Below, piece by piece: positions 42,645-53,958 of a stretch of 64,000 nucleotides of DNA. The position numbers and the translations under genes were made by a program. The notes under the pieces were generated by a model. The model was not told where the DNA came from, searched no databases, and saw only the letters and a list, made by a program, of their open reading frames with translations. Every line of letters begins with the position of its first letter. The stretch's first letter is position 1. This stretch comes from Iodobacter violaceini (GTDB taxonomy: Bacteria > Pseudomonadota > Gammaproteobacteria > Burkholderiales > Chitinibacteraceae). Where the stretch lies: NCBI RefSeq assembly GCF_011601265.1, contig NZ_JAAOLX010000006.1:248001-312000 (forward strand), read 5' to 3'.

Positions 42645-43304
42645 ATGAATGCTTTTGAGCGTGATGGTTTTGCTTTGGTTTCTGCCATATTCAGCCCTGC
42701 TGAATGCAGAGCCATTGCCGGGCAGATTGAAACAATGCGTTGTGCCTCTGCCGGTACGCGGCGTTTATTATTGCAGGACGGGTGCCGCTCTCTGGCTGTA
42801 AAAATCCGCCAGCATCCGGCTTTGTCATCATTGTTGTCTGGCATGGTTGCGGTGCAGTGCACCTTTTTTGAAAAATCTGCTTCCCGCAATTGGCTTGTCG
42901 CAGTGCATCAGGATTTAAGTATTCCTGTGGCAAAGCGTATTGAGCATCCGGCATTACAGGGTTGGTCAGTTAAAGAAGACCAGTTGTATGTACAAGCCCC
43001 TGTGGAGGTATTGCAGCAGCTGATTGCGGTGAGGATACATCTTGATAGCTGCGGGGCAGAGGATGGCCCGCTGCGTCTTGTGCCAGGATCGCATTTGCAG
43101 GGCTTGGTGACGGCAGAGGATGCTGCCAATGCCCGTCGGCAAGAAACCGTCTGTGTGGCAGACGCAGGCAGCGCATTGCTGATGCGGCCTTTACTTTTGC
43201 ATTCATCTTCAAAATCATCAGGTACAAGCCAGCGCAGGGTTTTGCATTATCTGTTTGCTCCTTCAGCGTTGCCTTTGGGGCTTTGCTGGAGCGATACAGT
43301 TTGA
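42645..43304 (+). CDS. Phytanoyl-CoA dioxygenase (PhyH) family protein
   Basis: From the ATG at 42645 the protein has 219 residues. It shows the double-stranded beta-helix pattern of Fe(II)/2-oxoglutarate dioxygenases: the metal ligands H-Q-D in L-V-A-V-H-Q-D-L-S, a distal His in L-L-L-H-S-S, and an Arg in Q-R-R-V-L-H for 2-oxoglutarate. A G-P-L-R-L-V-P-G-S-H segment is characteristic of the PhyH group. The substrate is unknown. It stands between the nagE terminator and a PspC-type gene, and no pathway context is visible. Confidence 0.82.
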   Translation: MNAFERDGFALVSAIFSPAECRAIAGQIETMRCASAGTRRLLLQDGCRSLAVKIRQHPALSSLLSGMVAVQCTFFEKSASRNWLVAVHQDLSIPVAKRIEHPALQGWSVKEDQLYVQAPVEVLQQLIAVRIHLDSCGAEDGPLRLVPGSHLQGLVTAEDAANARRQETVCVADAGSALLMRPLLLHSSSKSSGTSQRRVLHYLFAPSALPLGLCWSDTV

Positions 43305-43394
43305 TTGAGGTATTTGTTTGATTATTGATCGTACGGAAACGTGATATTTTTTGTGAGTCAGAAGTTAAACCGCAGGATTAACGAGGAAGAAACC

Positions 43395-43589
43395 ATGAAT
43401 AAAGTCTTACGCAGAAGCCGCGATGATCAATGGATTGCAGGGGTAATGGGCGGGCTGGCAGATTATCTGGGAATAGGTTCGGGCAAGCTGCGGTTGATTT
43501 TTGTGATTGTGTCTTGTCTTTCAGCCGCATTTCCAGGCATTTTTGTATATTTGATTCTGTGGTTTTTGATGCCAAAGCAGGGCGCCTGA
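43395..43589 (+). CDS. PspC-domain membrane protein
   Basis: The 64-residue protein starts at the ATG at 43395, preceded by GAGGAAG. It has the PspC domain: W-I-A-G-V-M-G-G-L-A-D-Y-L-G, then a membrane helix with I-F-V-Y-L-I-L-W-F-L-M-P. PspC proteins sense envelope stress with PspA and PspB, but no other psp genes are nearby. Stand-alone short PspC proteins are common and their role is unclear. Confidence 0.87.
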   Translation: MNKVLRRSRDDQWIAGVMGGLADYLGIGSGKLRLIFVIVSCLSAAFPGIFVYLILWFLMPKQGA

Positions 43590-43633
43590 TTATTAACATG
43601 GCTTCATTGTGCTTCTAATTAAAGGCGCTGAAT

Positions 43634-44143
43634 TTGACTTTACTTACTCTTAATCGCGGTGTTTATGCCAATGTGCAAATCAGGCCGCGGTGGCCTGCTC
43701 AGCAGGTGCAGGTAGATTCAGATGCATTTAGCAAATTGCAGCGAATTCAGACGAATTTACCTGAGCATATTGGTTTGATTTTGACCCGGGCATACGAAAA
43801 AAAAGAATCTCAGCTTGGTTTTGCCCGCAATAAGTTTCGTGCTCTGGGTATCAGCGCTTTTCGCTTTCTTTACTCCAGCAGGCAAGGTGAGATCGCTGCC
43901 ATTTTTGGAAGTAATGGCCACGACGTGGATGGCACACATATTGATGTGTCCTTTCTTCTGCATGGGCGTCGTGTACGGCTATTGCCTCTGAGCGTGTTTA
44001 CGCCTTTGTTTTGGCAAAAACGCCGGGTGGAGCGATACGCACTTCCGCTGTGTCAGGTGAAAGAGGCCCTTATTAAAGAGGGTTTTCGAATTCACTTAAA
44101 TTTAACTGAAAGCCTGCAAATCCATTGTGATCTTGTTGTGTAA
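43634..44143 (+). CDS. Protein of unknown function
   Basis: This 169-residue frame begins at a TTG with AAAGG eight bases upstream. It has no signal peptide or membrane helix. A striking segment G-H-D-V-D-G-T-H-I-D-V-S-F (about 96-108) is rich in His and Asp and could bind a metal. The spacing is not that of M15 or MepA zinc sites, so I do not assign a peptidase. It is followed by a strong bidirectional terminator. No family is recognised. Confidence 0.65.
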   Translation: MTLLTLNRGVYANVQIRPRWPAQQVQVDSDAFSKLQRIQTNLPEHIGLILTRAYEKKESQLGFARNKFRALGISAFRFLYSSRQGEIAAIFGSNGHDVDGTHIDVSFLLHGRRVRLLPLSVFTPLFWQKRRVERYALPLCQVKEALIKEGFRIHLNLTESLQIHCDLVV

Positions 44144-44220
44144 ATGTATTTAAATCAGCTCACGATTCAGCTGTTGAATATTGGCTGTGTCCACGTCCTT
44201 ACTCTCATATTGAAGTGCAT

Positions 44221-44257
44221 AAAAAACCCATCGCCCTAAGGACGATGGGTTTTTTTG
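44221..44257. terminator. Bidirectional intrinsic terminator
   Basis: AAAAAACCCATCG pairs with CGATGGGTTTTTT around a short loop. It lies between the unknown 43634 gene and the convergent fadH gene. Confidence 0.93.
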
Positions 44258-44272
44258 AGGGGCTTGAATAAT

Positions 44273-46309
<2,037 letters not shown>

Positions 46310-46479
46310 TTATATTGATTAAAAATCAAGCTGATTTATCTTTTTTCTTGGTGCTTAATAGCTGCGTTCAGGCCGAAATTGTGGCGTTTCTAAACGATTG
46401 TTTGAATTAACATTAGCCTGATTTCTCTTGCTTGTCCTATTGGGGTTTACCAGCAGAGAGCCAGAGATGGCGTGTTTGC

Positions 46480-46494
46480 TTACCATTTTGGTAA
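46480..46494. promoter_or_regulatory. Palindromic operator candidate in the fadH-ampG divergent region
   Basis: TTACCATTTTGGTAA has perfect 6-base arms around TTT. It lies in the 295-base divergent gap (46295-46589), 96 bases upstream of ampG. It resembles TetR-type operators in size. The rest of the gap is AT-rich promoter-like sequence without a gene. Confidence 0.4.
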
Positions 46495-46589
46495 AAATAG
46501 CCTGTGTATTTTTTAATAATGCGCGAAGCTATGGCCTTGAAATGTTGAATTTAAGGTAAGGTAATGCCTCTTTTTTACCGCCAGATACT

Positions 46590-47852
46590 ATGACTACTAC
46601 TCACTGGAAATCACTCTTGTTCTCCCGGCGCATGCTGATCTGTGTGTTTACCGGATTTGCCTCGGGTTTACCTCTGTATATCCTGATTAACTTAGTCCCT
46701 GCGTGGTTAAAAAGCGAAGGTGTTAATTTAAAAGCGATTGGCTTTTTTGCGCTGATTCAATTCCCATTTACATGGAAATTTATCTGGGCCCCTTTATTGG
46801 ACCGCTATGCGGTGCCGGGGCTGGGGCGGCGGCGTGGCTGGATGTTGCTCACCCAGCTCTCCTTGCTGGTTTTAATCGCCTCATTTGGCCTATTTAACCC
46901 CAAGCTGGATTTATGGTCGATTGCTTACTTGGCCATGGCTTTAGCCTTCTTTAGCGCCAGCCAGGATATTGTGCTCGACGCTTATCGTCGTGAAATTTTA
47001 AGTGATGAAGAATTGGGGCTTGGTACATCGGTCCATGTGAATGCCTATCGCATTGCCAGCCTGATTCCCGGCGCTTTTTCTCTGATCCTGGCGGATCATC
47101 TGCCGTGGGCGCAGGTATTTATGATTACTGGCTTGTTTATGCTGCCGGGTATTGCGATGACACTTTTGGTCAGCGAGCCACAATTAGTTCGCCCGCCTAA
47201 AACACTGCGTGAAGCCGTAATCGAGCCTTTCCATGAGTTTATGACCCGCCATGGCTGGCGTAATGCCATGTGGATTCTGGCCTTTATCTTTTTATATAAA
47301 TTAGGCGACAGCATGGCCACCGCCTTGGCTACGCCGTTTTATTTAGAGTTGGGTTTTAGTAAAACAGAAATCGGTGTCATCGCTAAAAATGCAGGACTGT
47401 GGCCTGCGGTATTTGGCGGCATTGTGGGCGGTGTGTGGATGTTAAAGCTGGGTATTAACCGTGCTCTGTGGGTATTTGGTGTGGTGCAGGTTGTATCCAT
47501 TTTAGGTTTTGCATGGCTGGCAACCGTGGGTGCAGATAAAGTAGCGCTGGCCATGGTGATTGCATTTGAAGCCTTGGGTGTTGGACTGGGCACCGCGGCA
47601 TTTACGGCCTACATTGCCAGAACCACCGATCCGCGTTATACCGCCACCCAATTTGCGCTGTTTACTAGTTTGGCTGCCGTACCCCGCACCTTTATCAATG
47701 CCAGCACCGGCTGGTTGGTTGAGCAAATGGGCTGGATTAGCTTCTTCTTCCTCTGCACCGCGCTGGCGATCCCGGGCATGCTGCTGTTGTTTAAAGTAGC
47801 ACCGTGGAATAGTGGATCAGAGAGAGAGAAAAGTGTGCAGACGCAGAGTTAA
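46590..47852 (+). CDS. ampG: AmpG-type MFS muropeptide permease
   Basis: This 420-residue major-facilitator protein has about 12 hydrophobic helices and the AmpG N-terminus, with F-T-G-F-A-S-G-L-P-L-Y and W-K-F-I-W-A-P-L-L-D-R-Y. Next comes G-R-R-R-G-W-M-L-L-T-Q and a family-typical S-Q-D-I-V-L-D-A-Y-R-R-E motif near residue 127. AmpG imports anhydromuropeptides for peptidoglycan recycling. Its two halves are intact. It is divergent from fadH and convergent with xthA. Confidence 0.9.
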   Translation: MTTTHWKSLLFSRRMLICVFTGFASGLPLYILINLVPAWLKSEGVNLKAIGFFALIQFPFTWKFIWAPLLDRYAVPGLGRRRGWMLLTQLSLLVLIASFGLFNPKLDLWSIAYLAMALAFFSASQDIVLDAYRREILSDEELGLGTSVHVNAYRIASLIPGAFSLILADHLPWAQVFMITGLFMLPGIAMTLLVSEPQLVRPPKTLREAVIEPFHEFMTRHGWRNAMWILAFIFLYKLGDSMATALATPFYLELGFSKTEIGVIAKNAGLWPAVFGGIVGGVWMLKLGINRALWVFGVVQVVSILGFAWLATVGADKVALAMVIAFEALGVGLGTAAFTAYIARTTDPRYTATQFALFTSLAAVPRTFINASTGWLVEQMGWISFFFLCTALAIPGMLLLFKVAPWNSGSEREKSVQTQS

Positions 47853-47873
47853 ATCAGAATAAATCGCTAAACT

Positions 47874-47959
47874 TTGAACCACGGAGTAGAACGAGGACAC
47901 AGAGCATGCAAACACCGCTGAGGTTTTCTCTGTGAAACTCCGTGTCCTCTGTGGTTCAA
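47874..47959. repeat. Large imperfect palindrome between ampG and xthA
   Basis: TTGAACCAC at 47874-47882 and GTGGTTCAA at 47951-47959 are exact complements. The inner parts repeat the words CACGGAG and GGACACAGAG in both orientations. It lies between convergent genes, and a related CACTGAGG-GCACAGAG string appears near 24280, so it is probably a dispersed extragenic repeat. Confidence 0.65.
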
Positions 47960-47974
47960 GATTTGGGTTTTGAT

Positions 47975-48751
47975 TTAATTAGTTTGGTAGTCGTAATCCA
48001 CAATCAGCGGGGCATGGTCGGAGAATTTCTCCTCTTTATAAACCGAAGCACTTTGCGCCGTTGCACCAATTCCAGGGGTGGTGATGTGGTAGTCGATGCG
48101 CCAGCCTACATCTTTGGCATAGGCTTGGCCGCGGTTGCTCCACCATGTGTAGCCGGGGATTTCCGGGTAAAGCTTGCGCCAGACGTCTACAAAGTTCAGC
48201 TCGGTAAATAACTTACCCAGCCAGCTGCGCTCTTCCGGCAAGAAACCGGAGTTTTTAAGATTGCCTTTCCAGTTTTTCAGATCAATCTCATTGTGGGCGA
48301 TATTCCAGTCGCCGAGCAGAACCACTTCGCGGCCGCTCGAGGCAAGCTGTTCCAGATGTGGGCGAAAGCGATCCAAAAAGGAAAACTTCACTTGCTGGCG
48401 CTCATCGGATGAAGAGCCTGATGGCAGATAAAGTGAAACGACCGAAAGATTGCCAAAATCGGCTTGCAAATAACGGCCTTCAAAATCGATATCGGCAATG
48501 CCAAGGCCGGTAATGACACGATCTGGCTCGCGGCGGCAATAAAGGCCTACTCCGCTATAACCCTTCTTTTCTGCATAATGAAAAAAACCTTTTAGCCCCG
48601 CAGGCGCTTTCATTTGCTGGGAAAGATCGGCCTCTTGTGCTTTAAGTTCTTGCAAGGCCACCACATCGGCGTCTTGTTTTGCCAGCCATTCAAAAAAGCC
48701 CTTATTTGCAGCTGAGCGAATGCCGTTTAAATTAGCACTGATAATGCGCAT
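47975..48751 (-). CDS. xthA: Exodeoxyribonuclease III
   Basis: The start is the ATG at 48751, with AAGGAC upstream; the longer frame to 48892 overlaps the pyrE start and is unlikely. The 258-residue protein has the EEP nuclease motifs I-S-A-N-L-N-G-I-R-S-A at the N-terminus, L-Q-E-L-K-A for metal binding near 33, G-D-W-N-I-A-H near 150 and the final S-D-H-A-P-L. It removes bases 3'-5' and cleaves at abasic sites in DNA repair. It is divergent from pyrE. Confidence 0.92.
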   Translation of the reverse strand: MRIISANLNGIRSAANKGFFEWLAKQDADVVALQELKAQEADLSQQMKAPAGLKGFFHYAEKKGYSGVGLYCRREPDRVITGLGIADIDFEGRYLQADFGNLSVVSLYLPSGSSSDERQQVKFSFLDRFRPHLEQLASSGREVVLLGDWNIAHNEIDLKNWKGNLKNSGFLPEERSWLGKLFTELNFVDVWRKLYPEIPGYTWWSNRGQAYAKDVGWRIDYHITTPGIGATAQSASVYKEEKFSDHAPLIVDYDYQTN

Positions 48752-48818
48752 TCGGTGTCCTTTTGTAAGAAATGTTATGCTTCGCTTTATTGAGATCAAT
48801 AAATGAGGAAAATGCAGC

Positions 48819-49457
48819 ATGAGTGATTTTCGCCGCGACTTTATTTCTTTTGCTGTAGAGCAAAATGTGCTGTGTTTTGGAGATTTTATCACTAAGGCTG
48901 GCCGTCAATCGCCGTACTTTTTTAATGCGGGCTTATTTAGCGATGGCGCGTCGGTAGGTGCTCTGGCGCAATTTTATGCACAGGCGGTACAAGCGTCGGG
49001 CGTAGAGTTTGATGTGTTATTCGGGCCAGCCTATAAAGGAATTGTGCTGGCATCGGCCACTGCCGTTGCTTTAGCTGCCCAAGGCCGGAATGTGCCCTTT
49101 GTGTTTAATCGCAAAGAAGCAAAAGATCATGGTGAAGGCGGTGTATTAGTCGGCGCGCCGCTTAAAGGCCGTGTGATGATTATTGATGATGTGATTTCTG
49201 CGGGCACATCCGTGCGTGAGTCGGTCAATATGATTCGTGCTGCAGGTGCGGAGCCAGCAGGTGTTCTGATTGCGCTTGATCGTATGGAGCGCGGCCAGGG
49301 TGCATTATCAGCAGTACAGGAAGTGGAACAACAGTTTGGTATTCCAGTGATTCCTATCGCCTCACTGGATGATTTACTGGGATATTTGGGTGCTCAGGCT
49401 GGTATGGATGAGAAGCTGGCCAAAGTAAGTGCTTACCGTAATCAATACGGAATTTAA
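48819..49457 (+). CDS. pyrE: Orotate phosphoribosyltransferase
   Basis: The 212-residue protein has the PyrE sequence [10 protein letters not shown] and [11 protein letters not shown]. The flexible-loop [10 protein letters not shown] and PRPP-binding [13 protein letters not shown] motifs follow. It makes OMP from orotate and PRPP in pyrimidine synthesis. Its divergent neighbour is xthA. It is preceded by GAGG. Confidence 0.95.
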   Translation: MSDFRRDFISFAVEQNVLCFGDFITKAGRQSPYFFNAGLFSDGASVGALAQFYAQAVQASGVEFDVLFGPAYKGIVLASATAVALAAQGRNVPFVFNRKEAKDHGEGGVLVGAPLKGRVMIIDDVISAGTSVRESVNMIRAAGAEPAGVLIALDRMERGQGALSAVQEVEQQFGIPVIPIASLDDLLGYLGAQAGMDEKLAKVSAYRNQYGI

Positions 49458-49469
49458 AAGGTTTATCTG

Positions 49470-50057
49470 ATGCTGCGTGGTCTTAGTACATTTTTTATAC
49501 TGGCTTTATTAACTGCTTCCGCCTCTGCCAAGCTTTATCGTTGGGTGGATGAGACTGGCCGGGTGCAATACAGTGATAAGCCGCCTGTGACCGCTCCAAC
49601 AAGCGGTGTGACTGAGCTGAATAAATCCGGCATCGTCAAGACCACGCCAGCACCTGTGCTGAGCAGGGAAGAGAAAGATAAAATTCAAAATGAGCAGGCG
49701 CAGCAAAAAGAGCAGCAGAGAAAAGACCGGGCTTTGCTGCAGTCTTTTTCTAAGCCTGAAGAAATAGATCTCATCAGAGACAGGCGGATAGGCGTGGTGG
49801 AATCGGCCATCGCGGCTAATGCAATCCGTATGCAAAATGCTACTCCGCGTAAAACCCGGATCGAAACACAAATTGCCCGCCATAAAAAAGCAAATCGCGT
49901 TGTGCCTGCTGATCTGGCTGCAGATTTGGTTTCTGTACAAAAAGAAGTTTTTGATATTGAGGAAGATAACAGAAATAAAAAGAAGGATATTGAAAATATT
50001 AAAGCTAAGGCTGAAGAAGATAAAAAGCGTCTTTTAGAGCTGAAGTCATCTAAATAA
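49470..50057 (+). CDS. DUF4124-domain exported protein
   Basis: The 195-residue protein has a Sec signal peptide (residues 1-20, ending A-S-A-S-A-K). The DUF4124 domain L-Y-R-W-V-D-E-T-G-R-V-Q-Y-S-D-K-P-P follows directly. The rest is charged, lysine-rich and likely coiled coil (about 65-195). The function of DUF4124 is unknown; such proteins are periplasmic. It follows pyrE by 12 bases and may be co-transcribed. Confidence 0.88.
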   Translation: MLRGLSTFFILALLTASASAKLYRWVDETGRVQYSDKPPVTAPTSGVTELNKSGIVKTTPAPVLSREEKDKIQNEQAQQKEQQRKDRALLQSFSKPEEIDLIRDRRIGVVESAIAANAIRMQNATPRKTRIETQIARHKKANRVVPADLAADLVSVQKEVFDIEEDNRNKKKDIENIKAKAEEDKKRLLELKSSK

Positions 50058-50122
50058 TATTTGAATAAAAATTCTGTTCTTATTCATCTGATAAAATAAA
50101 CAGATCTAAAAAAGAGTGAAAA

Positions 50123-50899
50123 ATGACTGAGCAAACAGCATCCGCAAAAATTGTTCTGGGTATTGATATTGGCGGTACAGGAATTAAAGGTGCTCCGGTT
50201 AATGTGGAAACGGGAGAGTTATTGTGCGAGCGGGTGCGTATTGATACCCCTCAGCCAGCCACACCAGAAGCCGTGGGCGCTGTTGTTAAGCAGCTGGTTG
50301 ATCAGTTTAACTGGCAAGGCCCGATTGGCTGTACTTTTCCGGCCATTGTGCACAACGGCGTAACCCTGTCGGCGGCAAATGTCGATGCTTCATGGCTTAA
50401 TGCGCCAGCTCAGGATATTTTATCTCAGGTGACAGGCTTACCTTTAAAGCTGATTAATGACGCGGATGCTGCGGGCCTCGCGGAAGGGATTTTTGGCGCT
50501 GCCAAAGGGAAAGCGGGCAAAGTGCTGGTTATTACTTTAGGCACAGGCATTGGCAGCGCTTTAATTGTTGATGGTAAATTAATCAGCAATACAGAATTTG
50601 GCCATTTAATTTTTAAAAATAATGAAATTGCCGAGAAATACTGTTCGGGAAAAGTAAAAGACGATTTAAATTTAAAATGGAAAGAATACAGCCAGCGTTT
50701 AAATGAATATGTTCAGCATTTACAATTACTGTTATCGCCTGATTTATTGATTATTGGCGGAGGCATCAGTAAAAAGCACGAGAAATTTATTCCGGAGCTT
50801 ACAGATTTACGTTTCCCTGTGGTGCCTGCAGAGCTTAAAAATGATGCGGGTATTGTGGGGGCGGCTTTAGAGGCGGCTCGTGAGTTTGGTGTGTTGTAA
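50123..50899 (+). CDS. ppgK: Polyphosphate glucokinase (ROK family)
   Basis: The 258-residue protein begins [13 protein letters not shown], the ROK ATP/polyphosphate phosphate-binding motif. It has [10 protein letters not shown] near residue 112 and G-T-G-I-G-S-A-L near 139. The E-F-G-H-L motif and the short C-terminal region without a ROK zinc site fit PpgK, which phosphorylates glucose with polyphosphate or ATP. A generic ROK glucokinase is the alternative. Confidence 0.88.
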   Translation: MTEQTASAKIVLGIDIGGTGIKGAPVNVETGELLCERVRIDTPQPATPEAVGAVVKQLVDQFNWQGPIGCTFPAIVHNGVTLSAANVDASWLNAPAQDILSQVTGLPLKLINDADAAGLAEGIFGAAKGKAGKVLVITLGTGIGSALIVDGKLISNTEFGHLIFKNNEIAEKYCSGKVKDDLNLKWKEYSQRLNEYVQHLQLLLSPDLLIIGGGISKKHEKFIPELTDLRFPVVPAELKNDAGIVGAALEAAREFGVL

Positions 50900-50981
50900 A
50901 GACTGGCCGGTGGTGGCGTTAAAGGCGCATGATCATTCAAAATGATATGCAGCTGGTATTTATTTTTCAGTTAATTGTGCT

Positions 50982-50990
50982 TTATCCACA
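50982..50990 (+). other. Isolated DnaA box upstream of mnmG
   Basis: TTATCCACA is a perfect DnaA box. Only one copy occurs in the 298-base gap between ppgK and mnmG, together with a degenerate parS and a terminator. In many bacteria oriC lies next to mnmG (gidA), so this may be a remnant. Confidence 0.6.
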
Positions 50991-51012
50991 GGACAGATTT
51001 TAGGCTTGTAAC

Positions 51013-51028
51013 TGTTCCTCGTGAAACG
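51013..51028. promoter_or_regulatory. Degenerate parS-like site upstream of mnmG
   Basis: TGTTCCTCGTGAAACG keeps the right half CGTGAAAC of parS but has a broken centre (TC for CA) and a changed end. ParB binding would be weak. The site overlaps the left arm of the adjacent hairpin. Confidence 0.5.
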
Positions 51029-51056
51029 CCCCGTAAAATCGGGGCGTTTGTGTTTT
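51024..51056 (+). terminator. Intrinsic terminator-like hairpin between ppgK and mnmG
   Basis: AAACGCCCCG pairs with CGGGGCGTTT around a 6-base loop, followed by TGTGTTTT. Confidence 0.75.
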
Positions 51057-51197
51057 AAGCGCTGGCATAAACGTCTTCCGGGGTATTGCTACAATGCGCT
51101 GGGGGCGTTTTTGCACAGGCACTCATCGCTTCGCGATAGTCGTCAGGGCTAATACGGCGTAAAATCTTGCCCCTTTGCTTGCTGGATGCTCAACGCT

Positions 51198-53090
51198 ATG
51201 CTTTATCCTACTCGATACGACGTGATTGTTGTCGGCGGCGGACACGCCGGGACTGAGGCTGCGTTGGCGGCCGCCCGCATGGGTAACAAAACCCTGCTGC
51301 TGACGCACAATATTGAAACCCTTGGGCAGATGTCCTGCAACCCGTCGATTGGCGGGATTGGTAAGGGGCATTTGGTCAAAGAAGTGGATGCTTTAGGCGG
51401 CGCAATGGCGCTGGCGACAGATTTTGGCGGCATTCAGTTTAAAACACTCAATTCCAGTAAAGGCCCTGCTGTTCGCGCCACGCGCGCGCAGGCAGACCGT
51501 GTTCGCTATAAAGCAGCGGTGCGTCATATGCTGGAAAACCAGCCGAATCTGGATTTATTCCAGCAGGCTGTGGATGATCTGACTTTAGATGGCGATCGCG
51601 TCACTGGCGTGATTACCCAAATCGGCATTCGTTTTGAAGCTGGTGCGGTGGTGCTGACTGCCGGAACTTTCCTTTCTGGTAAAATTCACGTCGGCTTAGA
51701 AAACCACGTGGGTGGCCGTGCTGGTGATCCTGCTTCGGTCACTCTTGCGGCACGTTTACGCGACTTAGACTTACCCGTTGGCCGTTTGAAAACCGGTACC
51801 CCTCCACGGATTGATGGCCGGTCGATTGATTTCTCGGTGCTTGAAGCGCAATACGGTGATACGCCTGAGCCGGTATTTTCGGTACGCGGTAATCTGGGCA
51901 TGCACCCCAAGCAATTGCCTTGCTGGATGGCGCACACCAATCTTAAAACGCATGAGATTATTCGCAGCGGTTTTGATCGCAGCCCGATGTTTACCGGCAA
52001 AATTGAAGGCGTTGGCCCGCGCTATTGCCCAAGTATCGAAGATAAAATTAATCGCTTTGCCGACAAAGACAGCCACCAGATTTTCTTAGAGCCTGAAGGC
52101 TTAGATACACACGAATATTATCCAAACGGTATTTCAACCAGCTTGCCGTTTGATATTCAGCTGGCCGCCGTGCGCTCGATTGCGGGTATGGAAAACGCGC
52201 ACATTTTGCGCCCGGGCTACGCCATTGAATACGATTACTATGATCCGCGTAATTTAAAAGCCAGCTTCGAAACCAAAAGCATTGCCGGTTTATTCTTTGC
52301 CGGGCAAATTAATGGCACTACGGGTTATGAAGAAGCCGCCGCGCAAGGCTTGCTGGCAGGCTTAAATGCGGGTCTCTATGTGCGTGAAAAAGACGCGTGG
52401 ACACCAAAACGCAATGAAGCATACCTTGGTGTGCTGGCTGATGATCTGGTAACCAATGGCGTGACCGAGCCTTACCGCATGTTTACCAGCCGTGCCGAAT
52501 ACCGCCTGCAATTGCGTGAAGACAATGCCGATTTACGCCTGACTGAAAAAGGCCGTGAGCTGGGCCTGATTGGCGATGCGCAGTGGGACGCTTTCTGCAA
52601 AAAACGCGATGCAATTGATTTAGAATTGGAACGCTTGCGCACGACATGGGTAAATCCACGTATTCTTGCAGTGGCTGATGCAGAGCGTGTGTTGGGTAAG
52701 GCGATTGAGCGTGAATACACGCTGGCCGATTTACTACGCCGCCCGCAGGTCTCTTACGATAGCCTGATGACTATGGACATTGCCAAACCAGCAGTAGAAG
52801 ACCCGCTTGTGGCCGAGCAGGTTGAGATTCAGCTGAAATATCAGGGTTATATCGAGCGGCAACAATCTGAAGTGGCTAACCGCGATAATCTGGAAGAATT
52901 CATGCTGCCCGCAGATCTGGATTTCACCGATGTATCGGGCTTATCCAAAGAAGTGCAGCAAAAGCTGATTAAACATAAGCCGGAAACCATGGGTCAGGCT
53001 TCCAGAATTTCTGGTATTACCCCAGCGGCCATCGCTTTAATGCTGGTTCATTTAAAGAAAAAGCAACTGCTTGAAAAAGGTAAAGAATGA
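51198..53090 (+). CDS. mnmG: tRNA uridine-5-carboxymethylaminomethyl modification enzyme MnmG (GidA)
   Basis: From the ATG at 51198 the protein has 630 residues; another ATG at 51186 adds four. It begins [16 protein letters not shown], the FAD-binding motif. The GidA signatures [12 protein letters not shown] and [10 protein letters not shown] are present, and the insert domain and C-terminal helical domain are complete. With MnmE it modifies the wobble uridine of several tRNAs. It heads the conserved mnmG-rsmG-parA-parB-atp block and its stop overlaps rsmG by four bases. Confidence 0.95.
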   Translation: MLYPTRYDVIVVGGGHAGTEAALAAARMGNKTLLLTHNIETLGQMSCNPSIGGIGKGHLVKEVDALGGAMALATDFGGIQFKTLNSSKGPAVRATRAQADRVRYKAAVRHMLENQPNLDLFQQAVDDLTLDGDRVTGVITQIGIRFEAGAVVLTAGTFLSGKIHVGLENHVGGRAGDPASVTLAARLRDLDLPVGRLKTGTPPRIDGRSIDFSVLEAQYGDTPEPVFSVRGNLGMHPKQLPCWMAHTNLKTHEIIRSGFDRSPMFTGKIEGVGPRYCPSIEDKINRFADKDSHQIFLEPEGLDTHEYYPNGISTSLPFDIQLAAVRSIAGMENAHILRPGYAIEYDYYDPRNLKASFETKSIAGLFFAGQINGTTGYEEAAAQGLLAGLNAGLYVREKDAWTPKRNEAYLGVLADDLVTNGVTEPYRMFTSRAEYRLQLREDNADLRLTEKGRELGLIGDAQWDAFCKKRDAIDLELERLRTTWVNPRILAVADAERVLGKAIEREYTLADLLRRPQVSYDSLMTMDIAKPAVEDPLVAEQVEIQLKYQGYIERQQSEVANRDNLEEFMLPADLDFTDVSGLSKEVQQKLIKHKPETMGQASRISGITPAAIALMLVHLKKKQLLEKGKE

Positions 53091-53737
53091 CTGCTACTGA
53101 TTCCATGTTTTCTGAGCTGGCCACTGGCCTTGCCGAGCTAAAAATTGATTTATCAACAGCACAATCGGTCAGCCTGCTGGCCTATGTGGCGCTGATTGCA
53201 AAGTGGAATAAAACCTACAGCCTGACGGCAATTCGCGAGCCGGAGCGCATGGTTTCGCATCATTTGCTGGATTCACTTGCGCCTTTGCCTCATTTTAAGG
53301 GCGAGGCTAAAGATAAGATTCGTATTCTGGATGTAGGCTCGGGCTTTGGTACGCCTGGTATTCCATTGGCTATTGTTCGGCCAGACTGGCAGTTGTTTTT
53401 GCTCGATTCAAATCATAAAAAAACGACGTTTTTGCGTCAGGTGATTGCTGAGTTAAAACTCACTAATGTTACGGTGCTGACCGAGCGCGTAGAGCTTTAT
53501 AAACCTGAAGCGCCATTTCAGATTATTACTTCACGCGCTTTTGCTGAATTGGCCGAGTTTGTAAAACTCACTCAGCACCTGTTAGCGCCGGAAGGGGAGT
53601 GGGCTGCTTTGAAAGGGGTTTACCCTTTTGAAGAAATTGCACACTTACCTGAAACAGTAAAAGTAACGGCTGTGGATCATTTAAAAGTGCCGGGAATCGA
53701 TGCAGAACGCCATTTAGTGCATGTGGTTAAGGTGTAA
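53087..53737 (+). CDS. rsmG: 16S rRNA (guanine527-N7)-methyltransferase RsmG (GidB)
   Basis: The 216-residue protein has [19 protein letters not shown] and the SAM-binding [14 protein letters not shown]. It contains an S-R-A-F-A region near residue 147. It makes m7G527 in 16S rRNA; loss gives low-level streptomycin resistance. It overlaps mnmG by four bases. A palindromic element separates it from parA. Confidence 0.94.
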   Translation: MTATDSMFSELATGLAELKIDLSTAQSVSLLAYVALIAKWNKTYSLTAIREPERMVSHHLLDSLAPLPHFKGEAKDKIRILDVGSGFGTPGIPLAIVRPDWQLFLLDSNHKKTTFLRQVIAELKLTNVTVLTERVELYKPEAPFQIITSRAFAELAEFVKLTQHLLAPEGEWAALKGVYPFEEIAHLPETVKVTAVDHLKVPGIDAERHLVHVVKV

Positions 53738-53749
53738 TACATACTAGAC

Positions 53750-53907
53750 AGCCTGTCGGACTGAAGACTGATCTACTGCGGAAAAGTCGGATTTGGCCAT
53801 ATTTCACGCATTTTTTCGTTGAATAGCCAGCTATTCGCCTTAAAAATCCATGAAATCTGTCTCAAGCCGGTCTTTCCCTCGCTACGATCGCTTAAGTCCG
53901 ACAGGCT
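53750..53907. repeat. 158-bp palindromic element with 13-bp terminal inverted repeats (MITE-like)
   Basis: AGCCTGTCGGACT at 53750-53762 is the exact complement of AGTCCGACAGGCT at 53895-53907. The interior is an imperfect palindrome centred on GAATAGC-CA-GCTATTC near 53829. It sits between rsmG and parA, within an otherwise compact operon. It encodes nothing evident and resembles a miniature inverted-repeat element. Right of it GGGCGGGTGAAGCCCGCC is a further hairpin. Confidence 0.75.
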
Positions 53908-53958
53908 GCCAGGGCGGGTGAAGCCCGCCATTTTGCTGGGTGACTTAAGGGCTAAATA

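Noticed and set aside
46315-46329. FNR-like TTGATTAAAAATCAA upstream of fadH
   Set aside because: The half-sites are perfect but separated by five bases rather than four, so the geometry is wrong for FNR. It lies only 21 bases from the start codon.
48752-48892. N-terminal extension of xthA to 48892
   Set aside because: The extension overlaps the pyrE start on the other strand and has no family similarity. The ATG at 48751 has a good ribosome-binding site and gives the usual ExoIII N-terminus.
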